Positions 7,144 through 15,000 of a stretch of DNA of 21,622 bases are shown piece by piece. Numbering within the stretch: position 1 is the first letter of the stretch; every line of letters begins with the position of its first letter. The stretch is from an uncultured Caulobacteraceae bacterium. GTDB lineage: Bacteria; Pseudomonadota; Alphaproteobacteria; Caulobacterales; Caulobacteraceae. Position numbers and translations under genes: made by a program. The stretch spans positions 1 to 21,622 of the forward strand of contig CALFYB010000132.1 in the NCBI GenBank assembly GCA_937952995.1. Reading direction: 5' to 3'. The notes under the pieces are model-generated. The model saw only the letters and a program-made list of their open reading frames with translations. It did no database searches and had not been told where the DNA came from.

Positions 7144-9231
7144 ATGGCAACCCCGCCTTCACAACAGGTTGCGATCCGACGTCAGCAATTGCTCCGCCTT
7201 TTTGCGGTTTTGATGCTCGCTGCAGGTGCCACGATCATCACGGTTGTGGGCCTCGTCTACTATTCCGCCAAGCTGATCGACCAAAATAGCCTGAGGCAGG
7301 AGACCTTGCTGGCCTCTCGGCGTATCGATGGCACCCTCGTTAAAATGCACAATGATGTGCGTTCAGCCGCTATTTGGAGCGACGCGCACACCCAAAGTTT
7401 GGCCCGAAACACAGACTGGATTCATGAAAATATCGGGAAATATTTCTCGAACTATATGAATTACCCGGTCTCCGTCGTCTTCACATCGGACGGAAAACCC
7501 ATCTATGTCTCGCGCGATAGTAAAATCGTAGCGGCGTCGCAGGAGGCGCAGTTTATCGAGGCTATAGCGCCGTTGCTGCGTGAGGTTCGTGATGAAACCA
7601 CAGCTCGGAACAGCAAGATATCGGACCACCGGTCCTATGGGTTCGCGGCTCATATTGCCTATGAGGGCATGGTTCTGGTTGGGGGTACGCCTTATTTTGT
7701 CGCCGTCTCGAACATTGTTCCTGAGGACGCGGCCCATCGCGATGCTGCCTTTGCAGACCCTCTGGTCGCCACGGGACAGCGGGTGTCCAGCATCATTCCT
7801 CGACTATCGGAAGACTTGGCCCTCGATCGGCCACGTCTATCCCTGCAAGGGGCCGTCGTTCCCGAACCCTTTGTGACGCTGCGCGCGCCTGACGGCAGCG
7901 CGATCGGCAAGATTTCTTGGCAAGCCGGTAAACCCGGCGGTCACTTGCTGGTCAGCGCAGCACCCGCTGTAGCGTTGCTTGTGTTGGTGGCTTTGGCCGC
8001 CCTGTTGGCGGGAATGGTCCGGATTCGCCGCCTGTTCGTCGACCTAGTCGACCATGAGGTTGCCCTAGATATCAGCCGGCATGAGGCGGAGGAGGCCAAC
8101 CTCGCTAAGAGCCGGTTTTTGGCCAATATGAGCCACGAGCTTCGCACCCCACTCAACGGCATCATCGCCATGTCCGAAATGCTTCATCAGCAACAGGTGG
8201 ATGCGCGCGGCCGGGAGATGACGCGTACCGTGGTGGCATCGGGCCGAATCCTAGAGCGGGTCCTCAATGATATTTTGGATGTCGCTAAGATTGAGGCCAT
8301 TGAGGTCGATTTCGAGCGTGCGCCGTTCGATATGAGCGCTCTGCTCTTGGACGTCACCGCGCTCCATCGCGCCACGGCTGAATCTAAGGGCCTGAAGATG
8401 GAGCTCAACATCCTGCCGGGCGCGGCGGGCTACTATGTTGGCGACCCTGTTCGGGTCAGCCAGGTCATATCAAATCTGCTGAGCAATGCGGTTAAGTTCA
8501 CCGACCATGGGCGCGTTACGATGACGGCGCGTCGATGTTCAACGGGCTTACATCTGGTGGTTAGCGATACGGGCCAAGGCTTTGACCGCGCCACATCAGA
8601 TCGTCTTTTTAAGCGGTTTGAGCAGGGAGACAGCTCAATAAGCCGTCGGCATGGGGGCACGGGTCTTGGCCTCTGGATCAGCCGGGCATTGGTGCGGGCT
8701 ATGGGCGGAACCATTCGGGTGCGCTCTATCGTTGGCAAGGGAACGCTGTTTTCCGTTCACCTGCCCCTGGAACGAAGCCACACGCTAGAGATTTTACCAA
8801 ACGACAATGGCGTGGTTGGTCCAGGCGGCCAAGATGATGGCGCGCCGCCCCTTCGCGTGCTCGTTGCTGAAGATCATGAGGTCAACCAAAGGGTCATGAT
8901 GATGATCCTCGACACCATCGGTGCCAAGGTCACCTTGGCGGAAAATGGTGTGCAGGCCGTCGAAGCTTTCAAAGACGCTGACTTTGACGTGATCTTGATG
9001 GACATCCAGATGCCGATCATGGATGGCCTCGTGGCCATGGCCAAGATCCGCGAGTTGGAGGCTATCAGCGGTGCGTCCCGCACACCCATTATCGCCGTGA
9101 CCGCCAATGCTATGGCAGCGGATCGGGCCGCAAGTCTTGGGGCTGGCGCGGACAATCACCTGAGTAAGCCGGTTCGCCCCGCCGCCTTAATAGATGCCCT
9201 CTCCAGCCTGTTCGCCGCAGCCGATAATTGA
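7144..9231 (+). CDS. Membrane CHASE4-type hybrid histidine kinase with receiver domain
   Basis: The order in 695 aa is TM1 (about 19-41), an extracytoplasmic sensor (about 45-260), TM2 (about 266-292), HisKA, HATPase and receiver. The sensor contains DVRSAAIWSDA and WIHENIGKYFSNYM followed by a VVFTSDGKPIYVS strand, typical of CHASE4. HisKA has FLANMSHELRTPLNGI with the phospho-acceptor His331. The ATPase has the N box with N448, DTGQGF and GGTGLGLWIS. The receiver (about 570-690) has the ED acidic pair at 576-577, phospho-acceptor D620 in ILMDIQMPIMDG and K675. No HPt domain or separate response regulator lies next to it, so the output is unknown. A TTG directly before ATG 7144 is a possible start; the ATG is preferred. 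Confidence 0.95.
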   Translation: MATPPSQQVAIRRQQLLRLFAVLMLAAGATIITVVGLVYYSAKLIDQNSLRQETLLASRRIDGTLVKMHNDVRSAAIWSDAHTQSLARNTDWIHENIGKYFSNYMNYPVSVVFTSDGKPIYVSRDSKIVAASQEAQFIEAIAPLLREVRDETTARNSKISDHRSYGFAAHIAYEGMVLVGGTPYFVAVSNIVPEDAAHRDAAFADPLVATGQRVSSIIPRLSEDLALDRPRLSLQGAVVPEPFVTLRAPDGSAIGKISWQAGKPGGHLLVSAAPAVALLVLVALAALLAGMVRIRRLFVDLVDHEVALDISRHEAEEANLAKSRFLANMSHELRTPLNGIIAMSEMLHQQQVDARGREMTRTVVASGRILERVLNDILDVAKIEAIEVDFERAPFDMSALLLDVTALHRATAESKGLKMELNILPGAAGYYVGDPVRVSQVISNLLSNAVKFTDHGRVTMTARRCSTGLHLVVSDTGQGFDRATSDRLFKRFEQGDSSISRRHGGTGLGLWISRALVRAMGGTIRVRSIVGKGTLFSVHLPLERSHTLEILPNDNGVVGPGGQDDGAPPLRVLVAEDHEVNQRVMMMILDTIGAKVTLAENGVQAVEAFKDADFDVILMDIQMPIMDGLVAMAKIRELEAISGASRTPIIAVTANAMAADRAASLGAGADNHLSKPVRPAALIDALSSLFAAADN

Positions 9232-9335
9232 GCGGTTCATTAAATATTTATAGTCAACGCTAGATAACCGGCTGCCTGCGCTGGTGCTGGCTGGACCGTT
9301 GCTGGGCCGATCATCCGTTTGCCAAAGAGGCCTGT

Positions 9336-10460
9336 GTGAGCAGCCGAACCGTTCGTAAGCTGTCAAGCCTGCAAGAGACCGCTGCTAGCTCCCGCGTTCT
9401 CAATCTCGTGACGACCTGGAAGCAAAGCGGACCGCAGCCGCAATATGCCAACCGCCCCCTGCTCCAAAACCGGGTGCTCAACCGCAGCATCATCGTCAAG
9501 CACCAGCTGAGGGCTAACGAGCGGGTCTATTTCGACGATAGGCGGCTCTCGGCCACGAAGATCATCATTCCGATCGATATGGATAATCTGAACACCGGCG
9601 GCTATTCGATCTTTATCGGCGAGCGCAACTATGAGGCTCGGCTGAGGTCCATAATGGGATCCAATTCGCGGCAAAATGCCCGCGATCGAGAGGTCCTAAC
9701 CATGCTCGATGCCCTGCCCTCCTTTGATCCCTTTTTGCTTCGAGAGGCCTTGATCAAGAAGGGGTTCGATGTCGCCCCATGCTATTTCGAATTGTCACCC
9801 GCCGATCTGACGGCCATGCGGGCGCTCGCGACCGATGAGGTGTCGAGCCTCGTAAGGTTGTCCTTTGCTGGAAACGCAGGCCTAGCGGCCTATACGGACC
9901 GGCTAATCAACAAGATATTGGCCACCAAGCCTGATGAGCAACTAGAGCCGCTTCGCGAAACGCTAAAGCTATCCCCCGAACAGTTTGAAGAGGGGCTATT
10001 CTGTTGGAAGGCCTTTCTCTACTACAAATGGGCCCAGAACGACATTTTGGACAATGCTCAGACCCTGATTGACGAAATTCTCAATATTCAGCCTGTAGGG
10101 TTTTTGAAATCGTCCGAGCGGCAATATCTCAACTATTCGCGAATGGTCACGCGGCGGGGGCTTATGGATGCCCTCGACAATATTGAGAGGATTGTACTGC
10201 TCTATGACCGGGCCTATTGCGACCTGATCAAGAGAGGTAGTCCGCTGCTCTTTCGCGAATTTTTGCTTACCGCCCCGCGCCTGTTCCATCAGTTGGGCGG
10301 CCAGCTCGCGGCGATCAACCATATGAGCCACTTTTGGGCTTTTCGCTTCCATAGCCGCTATGCCAGCCCAAAAATTTCTGGGCCAGACCTGATCGAACTG
10401 TTTTTGGACTTCCAACAGGGACTTGGCACCAGCGCCGATAATGGGGCCAAGGTTTGGTAG
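9336..10460 (+). CDS. Conserved-looking soluble protein of unknown function
   Basis: I do not recognise this 374-aa protein. The start is a GTG with AGAGG at 9326-9330, 5 nt upstream. The first 80 residues are basic and rich in polar residues. A possible beta-rich part follows (KIIIPIDMDNLNTGGYSIFIGERNY, about residues 75-98), then a long helical region with DALPSFDPFLLREAL (about 124-138), LSPADLTAMRALATDEVSSL, and LSPEQFEEGLFCWKAFLYYKW near 228. There is no signal peptide or membrane helix, so it is probably cytoplasmic. It follows the hybrid kinase by 104 nt in the same direction and may act in the same response, but that is only position. It converges on the wHTH gene, with 15 nt between stops. 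Confidence 0.85.
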   Translation: MSSRTVRKLSSLQETAASSRVLNLVTTWKQSGPQPQYANRPLLQNRVLNRSIIVKHQLRANERVYFDDRRLSATKIIIPIDMDNLNTGGYSIFIGERNYEARLRSIMGSNSRQNARDREVLTMLDALPSFDPFLLREALIKKGFDVAPCYFELSPADLTAMRALATDEVSSLVRLSFAGNAGLAAYTDRLINKILATKPDEQLEPLRETLKLSPEQFEEGLFCWKAFLYYKWAQNDILDNAQTLIDEILNIQPVGFLKSSERQYLNYSRMVTRRGLMDALDNIERIVLLYDRAYCDLIKRGSPLLFREFLLTAPRLFHQLGGQLAAINHMSHFWAFRFHSRYASPKISGPDLIELFLDFQQGLGTSADNGAKVW

Positions 10461-10475
10461 CCCAATTGGCCGGCG

Positions 10476-10952
10476 CTAATGCTGAGTCAGGCGCTCATTC
10501 AGCTGAATAATGCTGTCGATTTTCGAGGCTAGATCAGCGGTCATGTCATCCGGGATGATGCAGCGATATAGCCGTGAACCCTCGCGAGAAATCTTACCAT
10601 TTTCCGCCAGTTCGACGCACTTGCGACGCACAGTTTCGCGCGGAATGCCGGTCATCTGCGAAATGCTGCTAACGGACAAGAGCCCGTCCTGCATGGTGCT
10701 GGACCCTGAGGTCGCGCCGTAAAGGATGCTGCGAGTCGAATCAGACGTCGCTGCAAGGAAGAAGGCACAAAAGATCGTCGCACTAACGAAGTCGCCGCCA
10801 GCCCAACGGTTGGAAACCGTATTGATGCTGGTCAGCATGACGTTCGAAAAGGCCTGAAGCAGGGCCAGTTCTTTGAAAGCATGAGCCCGAGAAGACCCGC
10901 CTACCGCCGTCGGCGAAGCCTCATTCAAAGTCTGATGGTTTAGGGCCTTCAT
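10476..10952 (-). CDS. Small winged-helix transcriptional regulator
   Basis: The 158-aa product has an N-terminal helical region (about 22-80, including a hydrophobic VSATIFCAFFLAA helix) and a C-terminal winged helix-turn-helix. In the latter, LLSVSSISQMTGIPRETVRRKCVELAENG (about 91-119) is the HTH with its recognition helix, and KISREGSRLYRCI is the wing. This resembles MarR- or IclR-like wHTH domains, but the family is not certain. The ATG at 10952 has GGAG 9 nt upstream. The target is unknown. The long AT-rich region with palindromes lies immediately upstream, so self-regulation is possible. The last 20 residues are predicted helical (SKIDSIIQLNERL) and could aid dimerisation. Confidence 0.8.
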   Translation of the reverse strand: MKALNHQTLNEASPTAVGGSSRAHAFKELALLQAFSNVMLTSINTVSNRWAGGDFVSATIFCAFFLAATSDSTRSILYGATSGSSTMQDGLLSVSSISQMTGIPRETVRRKCVELAENGKISREGSRLYRCIIPDDMTADLASKIDSIIQLNERLTQH

Positions 10953-11469
10953 AGCTCGCTACTCCAAACCTAACCTCGGACCTCGATGCGCTGCATCTAT
11001 CTGTGCAGTGTCGAACGCCGCGGTGGTTGCAATAAGGTGCAAGTATCTCAGTTACAATGAACTTGGGGCCTAAATTGGGCTTGGCCCGCCCAATATGGGT
11101 AATTATGCCATTAATTGCACCCGGGATAAATTGTGACATGTCAAAATGCCCAAATTGATCGTTGAAAGGTAATAATTCATAATGCTTATGTTGACCAAGA
11201 TTGGTATCTATTGACATCAATGTTGCCTAAAAATCGAGCCCGTGAAAATCTAATGTCGCGGTTGAACATTTTATTGGTCGTAATCGTATATGGCGCCCAC
11301 CGGAACAATTTTAAGGGGTTTTTGACGCCCGGATGTTTGCGCTGACCTAGGAAGACGTGTTGCTACAGGCTCACAAGGCACCCGGCCCCCAAGCGTCACT
11401 ACGCCCAGCGTCCATCGTTGAACGGTGCTTGGCAAACAGCTCATGTGACGCTAAACAGCGCCACGGTTA
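10953..11469. other. 517-nt AT-rich intergenic region with palindromes, no credible gene
   Basis: Between the wHTH gene and tRNA-Thr I see no coding region with the usual codon pattern. The longest frame, on the minus strand at 10921-11220, overlaps the wHTH gene and looks random. The stretch from about 11000 to 11330 is clearly richer in A and T than the genes. It holds an inverted repeat ATTGGGC/GCCCAAT (11074-11080 and 11088-11094), a perfect palindrome TGACATGTCA (11134-11143), a dyad ATTGA-CA-TCAAT (11210-11221), and distant arms AGCGTCAC/GTGACGCT (11392-11399 and 11445-11452). The wHTH promoter must lie in its left part and the tRNA promoter in its right part. Confidence 0.55.
11134..11143. 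repeat. 10-bp perfect palindrome TGACATGTCA
   Basis: The sequence is self-complementary and sits in the AT-rich gap about 180 nt upstream of the wHTH start. It has the size of a dimeric regulator site. No second copy with the same sequence is visible in the window, though TTGACATCAA at 11211-11220 shares the TGACAT core. Confidence 0.35.
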
Positions 11470-11545
11470 GCCGCTTTAGCTCAGCCGGTAGAGCATCGCA
11501 TTCGTAATGCGGGGGTCAGGTGTTCGAGTCACCTAAGCGGCACCA
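11470..11545 (+). tRNA. tRNA-Thr (anticodon CGT)
   Basis: All 76 nt fit a cloverleaf. The acceptor GCCGCTT pairs with AAGCGGC. The D arm is GCTC-AGCCGGTA-GAGC. The anticodon stem TCGCA/TGCGG (one G-T pair) encloses loop TTCGTAA with anticodon CGT, reading ACG (Thr). The T arm is AGGTG-TTCGAGT-CACCT. The discriminator is A, and CCA is encoded at 11543-11545. No terminator hairpin is obvious after it; a pyrimidine-rich stretch follows. As an ANN-decoding tRNA it should be a substrate of the TsaD product of this window. Confidence 0.97.
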
Positions 11546-11621
11546 TTCCCCTTCCCCTTCCTTTCAATTTTAAACGGACAGTTTTGGGCGATCTGCTGGC
11601 TTAATTTCGCGCGGCCGAGTT

Positions 11622-11669
11622 CATAGATTTTTCCGATACTAAATAATTAAAATATCAATTTCATCTATG
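11622..11669. promoter_or_regulatory. Large interrupted dyad upstream of ahpC, candidate peroxide-regulator site
   Basis: The arms are symmetric over 48 bp: CATAGAT, 6 nt, GATA, 14 nt, TATC, 6 nt, ATCTATG, centred near 11645. The left half also gives ATAG-N7-CGAT-N7-AATT-N7-CAAT, a degenerate match to the ATAG-N7-CTAT-N7-ATAG-N7-CTAT spacing known for OxyR. It ends 53 nt before the ahpC start. Position upstream of a peroxiredoxin makes OxyR-type control attractive, but the half-sites are not a clean match and the regulator gene is not in the window. Confidence 0.45.
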
Positions 11670-11722
11670 GCCTGGGATCGACTATCTCTCCCCCCACTGA
11701 CGCTAACCCTTGGAGAGACCTC

Positions 11723-12286
11723 ATGTCCTTGATCAATACGACTGTTAAGCCCTTTTCCGCTGACGCCTATAAGGCCGGCAAGTTCATTACCGTTACCGAC
11801 GCCGATCTGATGGGCAAGTGGTCGGTGGTTTTCTTCTATCCCGCCGATTTCACCTTTGTTTGCCCAACCGAACTTGAGGACCTCGCCGACCACTATGCGA
11901 CCTTCCAGTCCTTGGGCGTCGAGATCTATAGTGTCTCCACCGACACCCACTTTGCCCACAAGGCATGGCACGACACCTCGGAATCGGTCGGCAAGATCCA
12001 ATATACGATGGTCGGCGACCCGACCGGCACCATCAGCCGCAATTTCGACGTCATGATCGAAGAGGCTGGTCTGGCCGATCGTGGAACCTTTGTCATCGAC
12101 CCTGAAGGCAAGATCCAGATCGTAGAGGTCAATGCAGGCGGGATTGGCCGCGATGCCGGTGAACTGCTGCGCAAGGTCAAGGCCGCACAATATGTTGCCT
12201 CGCACCCCGGCGAAGTCTGCCCTGCCAAGTGGCAAGAGGGTGAAAAGACCCTGGCACCGTCACTTGATCTGGTCGGCAAGATCTAA
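11723..12286 (+). CDS. ahpC: Alkyl hydroperoxide reductase peroxiredoxin subunit AhpC
   Basis: AhpC is a typical 2-Cys peroxiredoxin that reduces hydrogen peroxide, organic peroxides and peroxynitrite in the cytosol, and is re-reduced by AhpF. The product has the standard 187 aa. The peroxidatic cysteine is C47 in DFTFVCPTE, the resolving cysteine is C166 in HPGEVCPAKW, and GGIG and the C-terminal DLVGKI tail suggest a peroxide-sensitive type. The ATG has GGAGAG about 6 nt upstream. ahpF follows 103 nt later in the same direction with a hairpin between. A large dyad upstream is a candidate control site. Confidence 0.98.
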   Translation: MSLINTTVKPFSADAYKAGKFITVTDADLMGKWSVVFFYPADFTFVCPTELEDLADHYATFQSLGVEIYSVSTDTHFAHKAWHDTSESVGKIQYTMVGDPTGTISRNFDVMIEEAGLADRGTFVIDPEGKIQIVEVNAGGIGRDAGELLRKVKAAQYVASHPGEVCPAKWQEGEKTLAPSLDLVGKI

Positions 12287-12315
12287 CCCACCACCAGTCT
12301 AATACCCCCGTCCAA

Positions 12316-12353
12316 AGGGGGCCTAGCATCGATCCTTCGCCGCTAGGCCCCCT
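12316..12353 (+). terminator. Strong hairpin between ahpC and ahpF
   Basis: Exact 12-nt arms, AGGGGGCCTAGC (12316-12327) and GCTAGGCCCCCT (12342-12353), enclose a 14-nt loop. No T-run follows, so it is unlikely to be a complete intrinsic terminator. It more likely protects the 3' end of ahpC mRNA or lets only part of transcription reach ahpF. That would suit a higher need for AhpC than AhpF. Confidence 0.65.
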
Positions 12354-12389
12354 GAGGGTCACCTCATCTCACTCGTCGGAGCCCATCCC

Positions 12390-13973
12390 ATGTTGGAAGA
12401 CAGCCTCAAGGCCCAATTGAAGGCCTATCTCGTCAATGTCCGCCAGCCGATAGAGTTGGTTGCATCGCTTGATGCCGGTGCCAAGTCGCAAGAGATGCTG
12501 GCTCTGCTCAATGATATTGTTGCCCAGACCGACAAGGTCACTCTGCGCCAAGACGGAACTGATGGGCGTACGCCGTCCTTTGCCATTGCCCCTGTGGGCG
12601 CGCTGCCCCGCGTTCAGTTTGCGGGCCTGCCCATGGGTCATGAATTTACGTCGCTGGTCTTGGCGCTGCTGTGGAGCGGTGGACATCCGCCCAAGGTCGA
12701 GCAGGCGGTGATTGACCAGATTGTAGCGCTTGAGGGCGATTATCGTTTCGAGACCTATTTCTCGCTGTCCTGCCAGAACTGCCCCGACGTCGTTCAGGCC
12801 CTGACCTTGATGAGCGTCCTTAACCCGCGCATCCAGCATGTCGCGATCGACGGGGCCCTGTTCCAAGCCGAGGTCGATGCGCGAAAGATTATGGCCGTGC
12901 CGACCGTCCTGTTGAACGGCGAGCCTTTCGCCCAAGGCCGGATGAGCCTTGAGCAGATTGTTGCCAAGCTGGATCGCGGCGCGGAAACCCGGGCTGCGGA
13001 GGCCCTGAGCGCCAAGTCAGAATTTGACGTCCTAGTGGTCGGCGGCGGTCCTGCCGGTGCGGCGGCTGCGGTCTATGCGGCCCGAAAGGGCATTCGCACG
13101 GGTCTGATGGCCGAGCGCTTTGGCGGACAGGTGCTGGACACGATGGGGATTGAGAACTTTATCTCTGTCCCCCACACCGAAGGCCCGAAGCTGGTTCAGG
13201 GTCTGGAGCAGCATGTCAAAGATTACGGGGTCGATATCATGACCCTTCAGACGGCGCAGGCGCTGGTGCCAGCCTCGACGCCCGGCGGTCTGATCGAGAT
13301 CAAGCTGGCCAGCGGCGCGAGCCTTAAGTCCAAGTCTGTCATCCTGTCCACGGGTGCACGCTGGCGTCAAATGAATGTCCCGGGTGAAGAGACCTATCGC
13401 AACCGCGGTGTGGCCTATTGCCCCCATTGTGATGGGCCCCTGTTCAAGGGCAAGCGCGTGGCGGTGATCGGCGGCGGCAATTCCGGTGTTGAGGCGGCCA
13501 TTGATTTGGCGGGGATTGTCGCCTCGGTGACCCTGATCGAGTTTGATAGCCAACTGCGTGCCGACGCGGTCTTACAGCGCAAGCTGGCTAGCCTTTCCAA
13601 CGTCACGGTCATAACGTCGGCGCTTACAACTGAGGTCCATGGTGATGGCGATAGGGTCGTTGCCCTGAGCTATCGGGATCGCCAAACCGACGACGTCCAT
13701 AAGGTCGAGCTTGAGGGCATCTTCGTTCAGATCGGCTTGGTGCCCAATACCGAGTGGCTCAAGGACGTCGTCGCACTGTCGTCTCGCGGGGAGATCGAGA
13801 TTGACGGCCGTGGTCAAACCTCCGTCCCCGGTGTCTTTGCCGCCGGAGATGCGACCACAGTGCCGTTCAAGCAGATTATCATTGCAGCGGGCGATGGCTC
13901 AAAGGCAGCTCTCTCGGCCTTTGACTATCTGATCCGGTTGGCACCGGTAGAGGTTCAGCAGGCCGCCGAATAG
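12390..13973 (+). CDS. ahpF: Alkyl hydroperoxide reductase flavoprotein subunit AhpF
   Basis: AhpF passes electrons from NADH through FAD and two disulfides to AhpC. The 527-aa length is usual. The N-terminal tandem thioredoxin-like domain carries the redox pair C128/C131 in SCQNCPD. The FAD motif VVGGGPAGAAAAVYAARKG is near residues 216-234. The thioredoxin-reductase-like CPHC pair is C344/C347, inside the NAD(H) part that also has VAVIGGGNSGVEAAIDL. GVFAAGDAT near the C-terminus closes the FAD site. A GGAG lies about 10 nt before the ATG. It is the second gene of the ahpC-ahpF unit and converges on ppa. Confidence 0.97.
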   Translation: MLEDSLKAQLKAYLVNVRQPIELVASLDAGAKSQEMLALLNDIVAQTDKVTLRQDGTDGRTPSFAIAPVGALPRVQFAGLPMGHEFTSLVLALLWSGGHPPKVEQAVIDQIVALEGDYRFETYFSLSCQNCPDVVQALTLMSVLNPRIQHVAIDGALFQAEVDARKIMAVPTVLLNGEPFAQGRMSLEQIVAKLDRGAETRAAEALSAKSEFDVLVVGGGPAGAAAAVYAARKGIRTGLMAERFGGQVLDTMGIENFISVPHTEGPKLVQGLEQHVKDYGVDIMTLQTAQALVPASTPGGLIEIKLASGASLKSKSVILSTGARWRQMNVPGEETYRNRGVAYCPHCDGPLFKGKRVAVIGGGNSGVEAAIDLAGIVASVTLIEFDSQLRADAVLQRKLASLSNVTVITSALTTEVHGDGDRVVALSYRDRQTDDVHKVELEGIFVQIGLVPNTEWLKDVVALSSRGEIEIDGRGQTSVPGVFAAGDATTVPFKQIIIAAGDGSKAALSAFDYLIRLAPVEVQQAAE

Positions 13974-14001
13974 CGACCTGCCGAAAGAAAAGAGGGTCGC
14001 T
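13972..14001. terminator. Possible bidirectional terminator between ahpF and ppa
   Basis: Arms AGCGACC (13972-13978) and GGTCGCT (13995-14001) enclose an A-rich 16-nt loop that begins at the ahpF stop codon and ends just before the ppa stop. The convergent position fits transcription ending from both sides. The stem is short and lacks a T-run, so this is tentative. Confidence 0.35.
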
Positions 14002-14006
14002 GAGGC

Positions 14007-14543
14007 TTAGGCCTTGGCGACCTTCGCTGCTTCAATCCCTTCGAGCACCAGGCGGCGGGCATGGTCCGCATCGCCCCAGCCGCGCAGCTTGACCCATTTT
14101 CCGGGCTCTAGATCCTTGTAGCTCTCAAAGAAGTGCTCGATCTGCTTGAGCGTAATATCTGGCAGGTCGCTATAGTTTTGGACATTGTCATAGCGCTGGG
14201 TCAGCCATGAGGATGGAACAGCCAGAAGCTTTTCATCAGCGCCCGCCTCGTCCTCCATCAACAGCACGCCAACGATCCGGCAGCTCATGACGGCACCCGG
14301 AACAATGGCGCGCGTATTGGCGATGATCACGTCACAGGGATCGCCGTCACCCGACAGGGTATGGGGGATAAAGCCGTAATTTCCAGGATAGCGCATGGCC
14401 GTATAGAGAAAGCGGTCGACGACCAGCGCGCCGGAATCCTTGTCCATCTCATATTTGATCGGCTCGCCGCCGATGGGGACCTCAATGACAACATTGACGT
14501 CAAAGGGTGGGTTCTTACCAATAGAAATAGCACTCAATAACAT
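14007..14543 (-). CDS. ppa: Inorganic pyrophosphatase (family I)
   Basis: The enzyme hydrolyses pyrophosphate to two phosphates with Mg2+ in the cytosol, pulling biosynthetic reactions forward. The 178-aa product has the normal length. It shows VVIEVPIGGEPIKYEMDKDSG (about 18-38), RFLYTAMRYPGNYGFIPHTL, and the signature DGDPCD (66-71) with the metal-binding acidic residues. Further on are PDITLKQIEHFFESYKDLEPGKWVK and the closing RGWGDADHA. The open frame continues upstream to 14612, but ATG 14543 has GGAG 6 nt away and gives the family N-terminus, so I use it. It is transcribed alone, converging on ahpF. Confidence 0.96.
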   Translation of the reverse strand: MLLSAISIGKNPPFDVNVVIEVPIGGEPIKYEMDKDSGALVVDRFLYTAMRYPGNYGFIPHTLSGDGDPCDVIIANTRAIVPGAVMSCRIVGVLLMEDEAGADEKLLAVPSSWLTQRYDNVQNYSDLPDITLKQIEHFFESYKDLEPGKWVKLRGWGDADHARRLVLEGIEAAKVAKA

Positions 14544-14714
14544 TAGGGGCTCCAGGCCGGGGAGGGATCGGAAAGCTGCGCCCTCCATCGGTGACAACGA
14601 TGGCAAAGGCAAGGCGGCAAAGGGAAATTGAGCGCGATCACGCCAATTTAGGTTGGCCTAGAGGATCGTCAGCAACACCTGTTCCGTGCCTAAGCAGCCC
14701 TCGCCCATCAGACA

Positions 14715-14750
14715 CGAAAAAACGGCCGCCCACATCTGCGAGCGACCGTT
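14715..14750 (-). terminator. Intrinsic terminator of rpmE
   Basis: On the minus strand, AACGGTCGCT pairs with GGCGGCCGTT over 10 bp (two G-U pairs) around a 10-nt loop, directly followed by a run of T. It lies 25 nt after the rpmE stop and is the clearest classic terminator in the window. Confidence 0.8.
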
Positions 14751-14775
14751 AAGCCGATAGGCCGACCCTAAGGTC

Positions 14776-15000
14776 TTACTTCTTGAGGAAGCCGCCGAAC
14801 TTGGCCGAGAAGCGCGAAACGCGGCCGCCACGGTCCATCAGGTGGGCGTTGCCGCCGGTCCATGCTGGGTGGGTGCGCGGATCGATATCGAGGCTCAATG
14901 TCGCTCCTTCCTTGCCGTAGGTGGAGCGGGTCTGATAGGTCGATCCGTCGGTCATCACAACATTGATGAAGTGATAGTCAGGATGGGTGTCTTGTTTCAT
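14776..15000 (-). CDS. rpmE: Large ribosomal subunit protein bL31, zinc-free form
   Basis: bL31 bridges the two ribosomal subunits. The 74-aa product starts MKQDTHPDYHFINVVMTDGSTY and contains YQTRSTYGKEG, DIDPRTHPAWTGG and the C-terminal GRVSRFSAKFGGFLKK. These are typical of bL31. There is no cysteine at all, so the zinc-binding CxxC pairs of the zinc-type protein are absent, as is usual in Alphaproteobacteria. The frame stays open upstream to 15111, but the family N-terminus and length fix the ATG at 15000. It diverges from the ABC exporter with about 164 nt between starts. Confidence 0.96.
   Translation of the reverse strand: MKQDTHPDYHFINVVMTDGSTYQTRSTYGKEGATLSLDIDPRTHPAWTGGNAHLMDRGGRVSRFSAKFGGFLKK

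Noticed and set aside
9228..9254. Promoter TTGAGC / TATAGT before the 374-aa gene
   Set aside because: The spacing between the boxes is only 15 nt and the -35 match overlaps the kinase stop codon, so support is too weak to list.
10921..11220. 99-codon minus-strand frame in the AT-rich gap
   Set aside because: It overlaps the start of the wHTH gene in another frame, has no ribosome site that I can see, and its translation looks random.
11639..12235. 198-codon minus-strand open frame opposite ahpC
   Set aside because: It is fully antisense to a certain ahpC and runs through its upstream dyad; no independent support.
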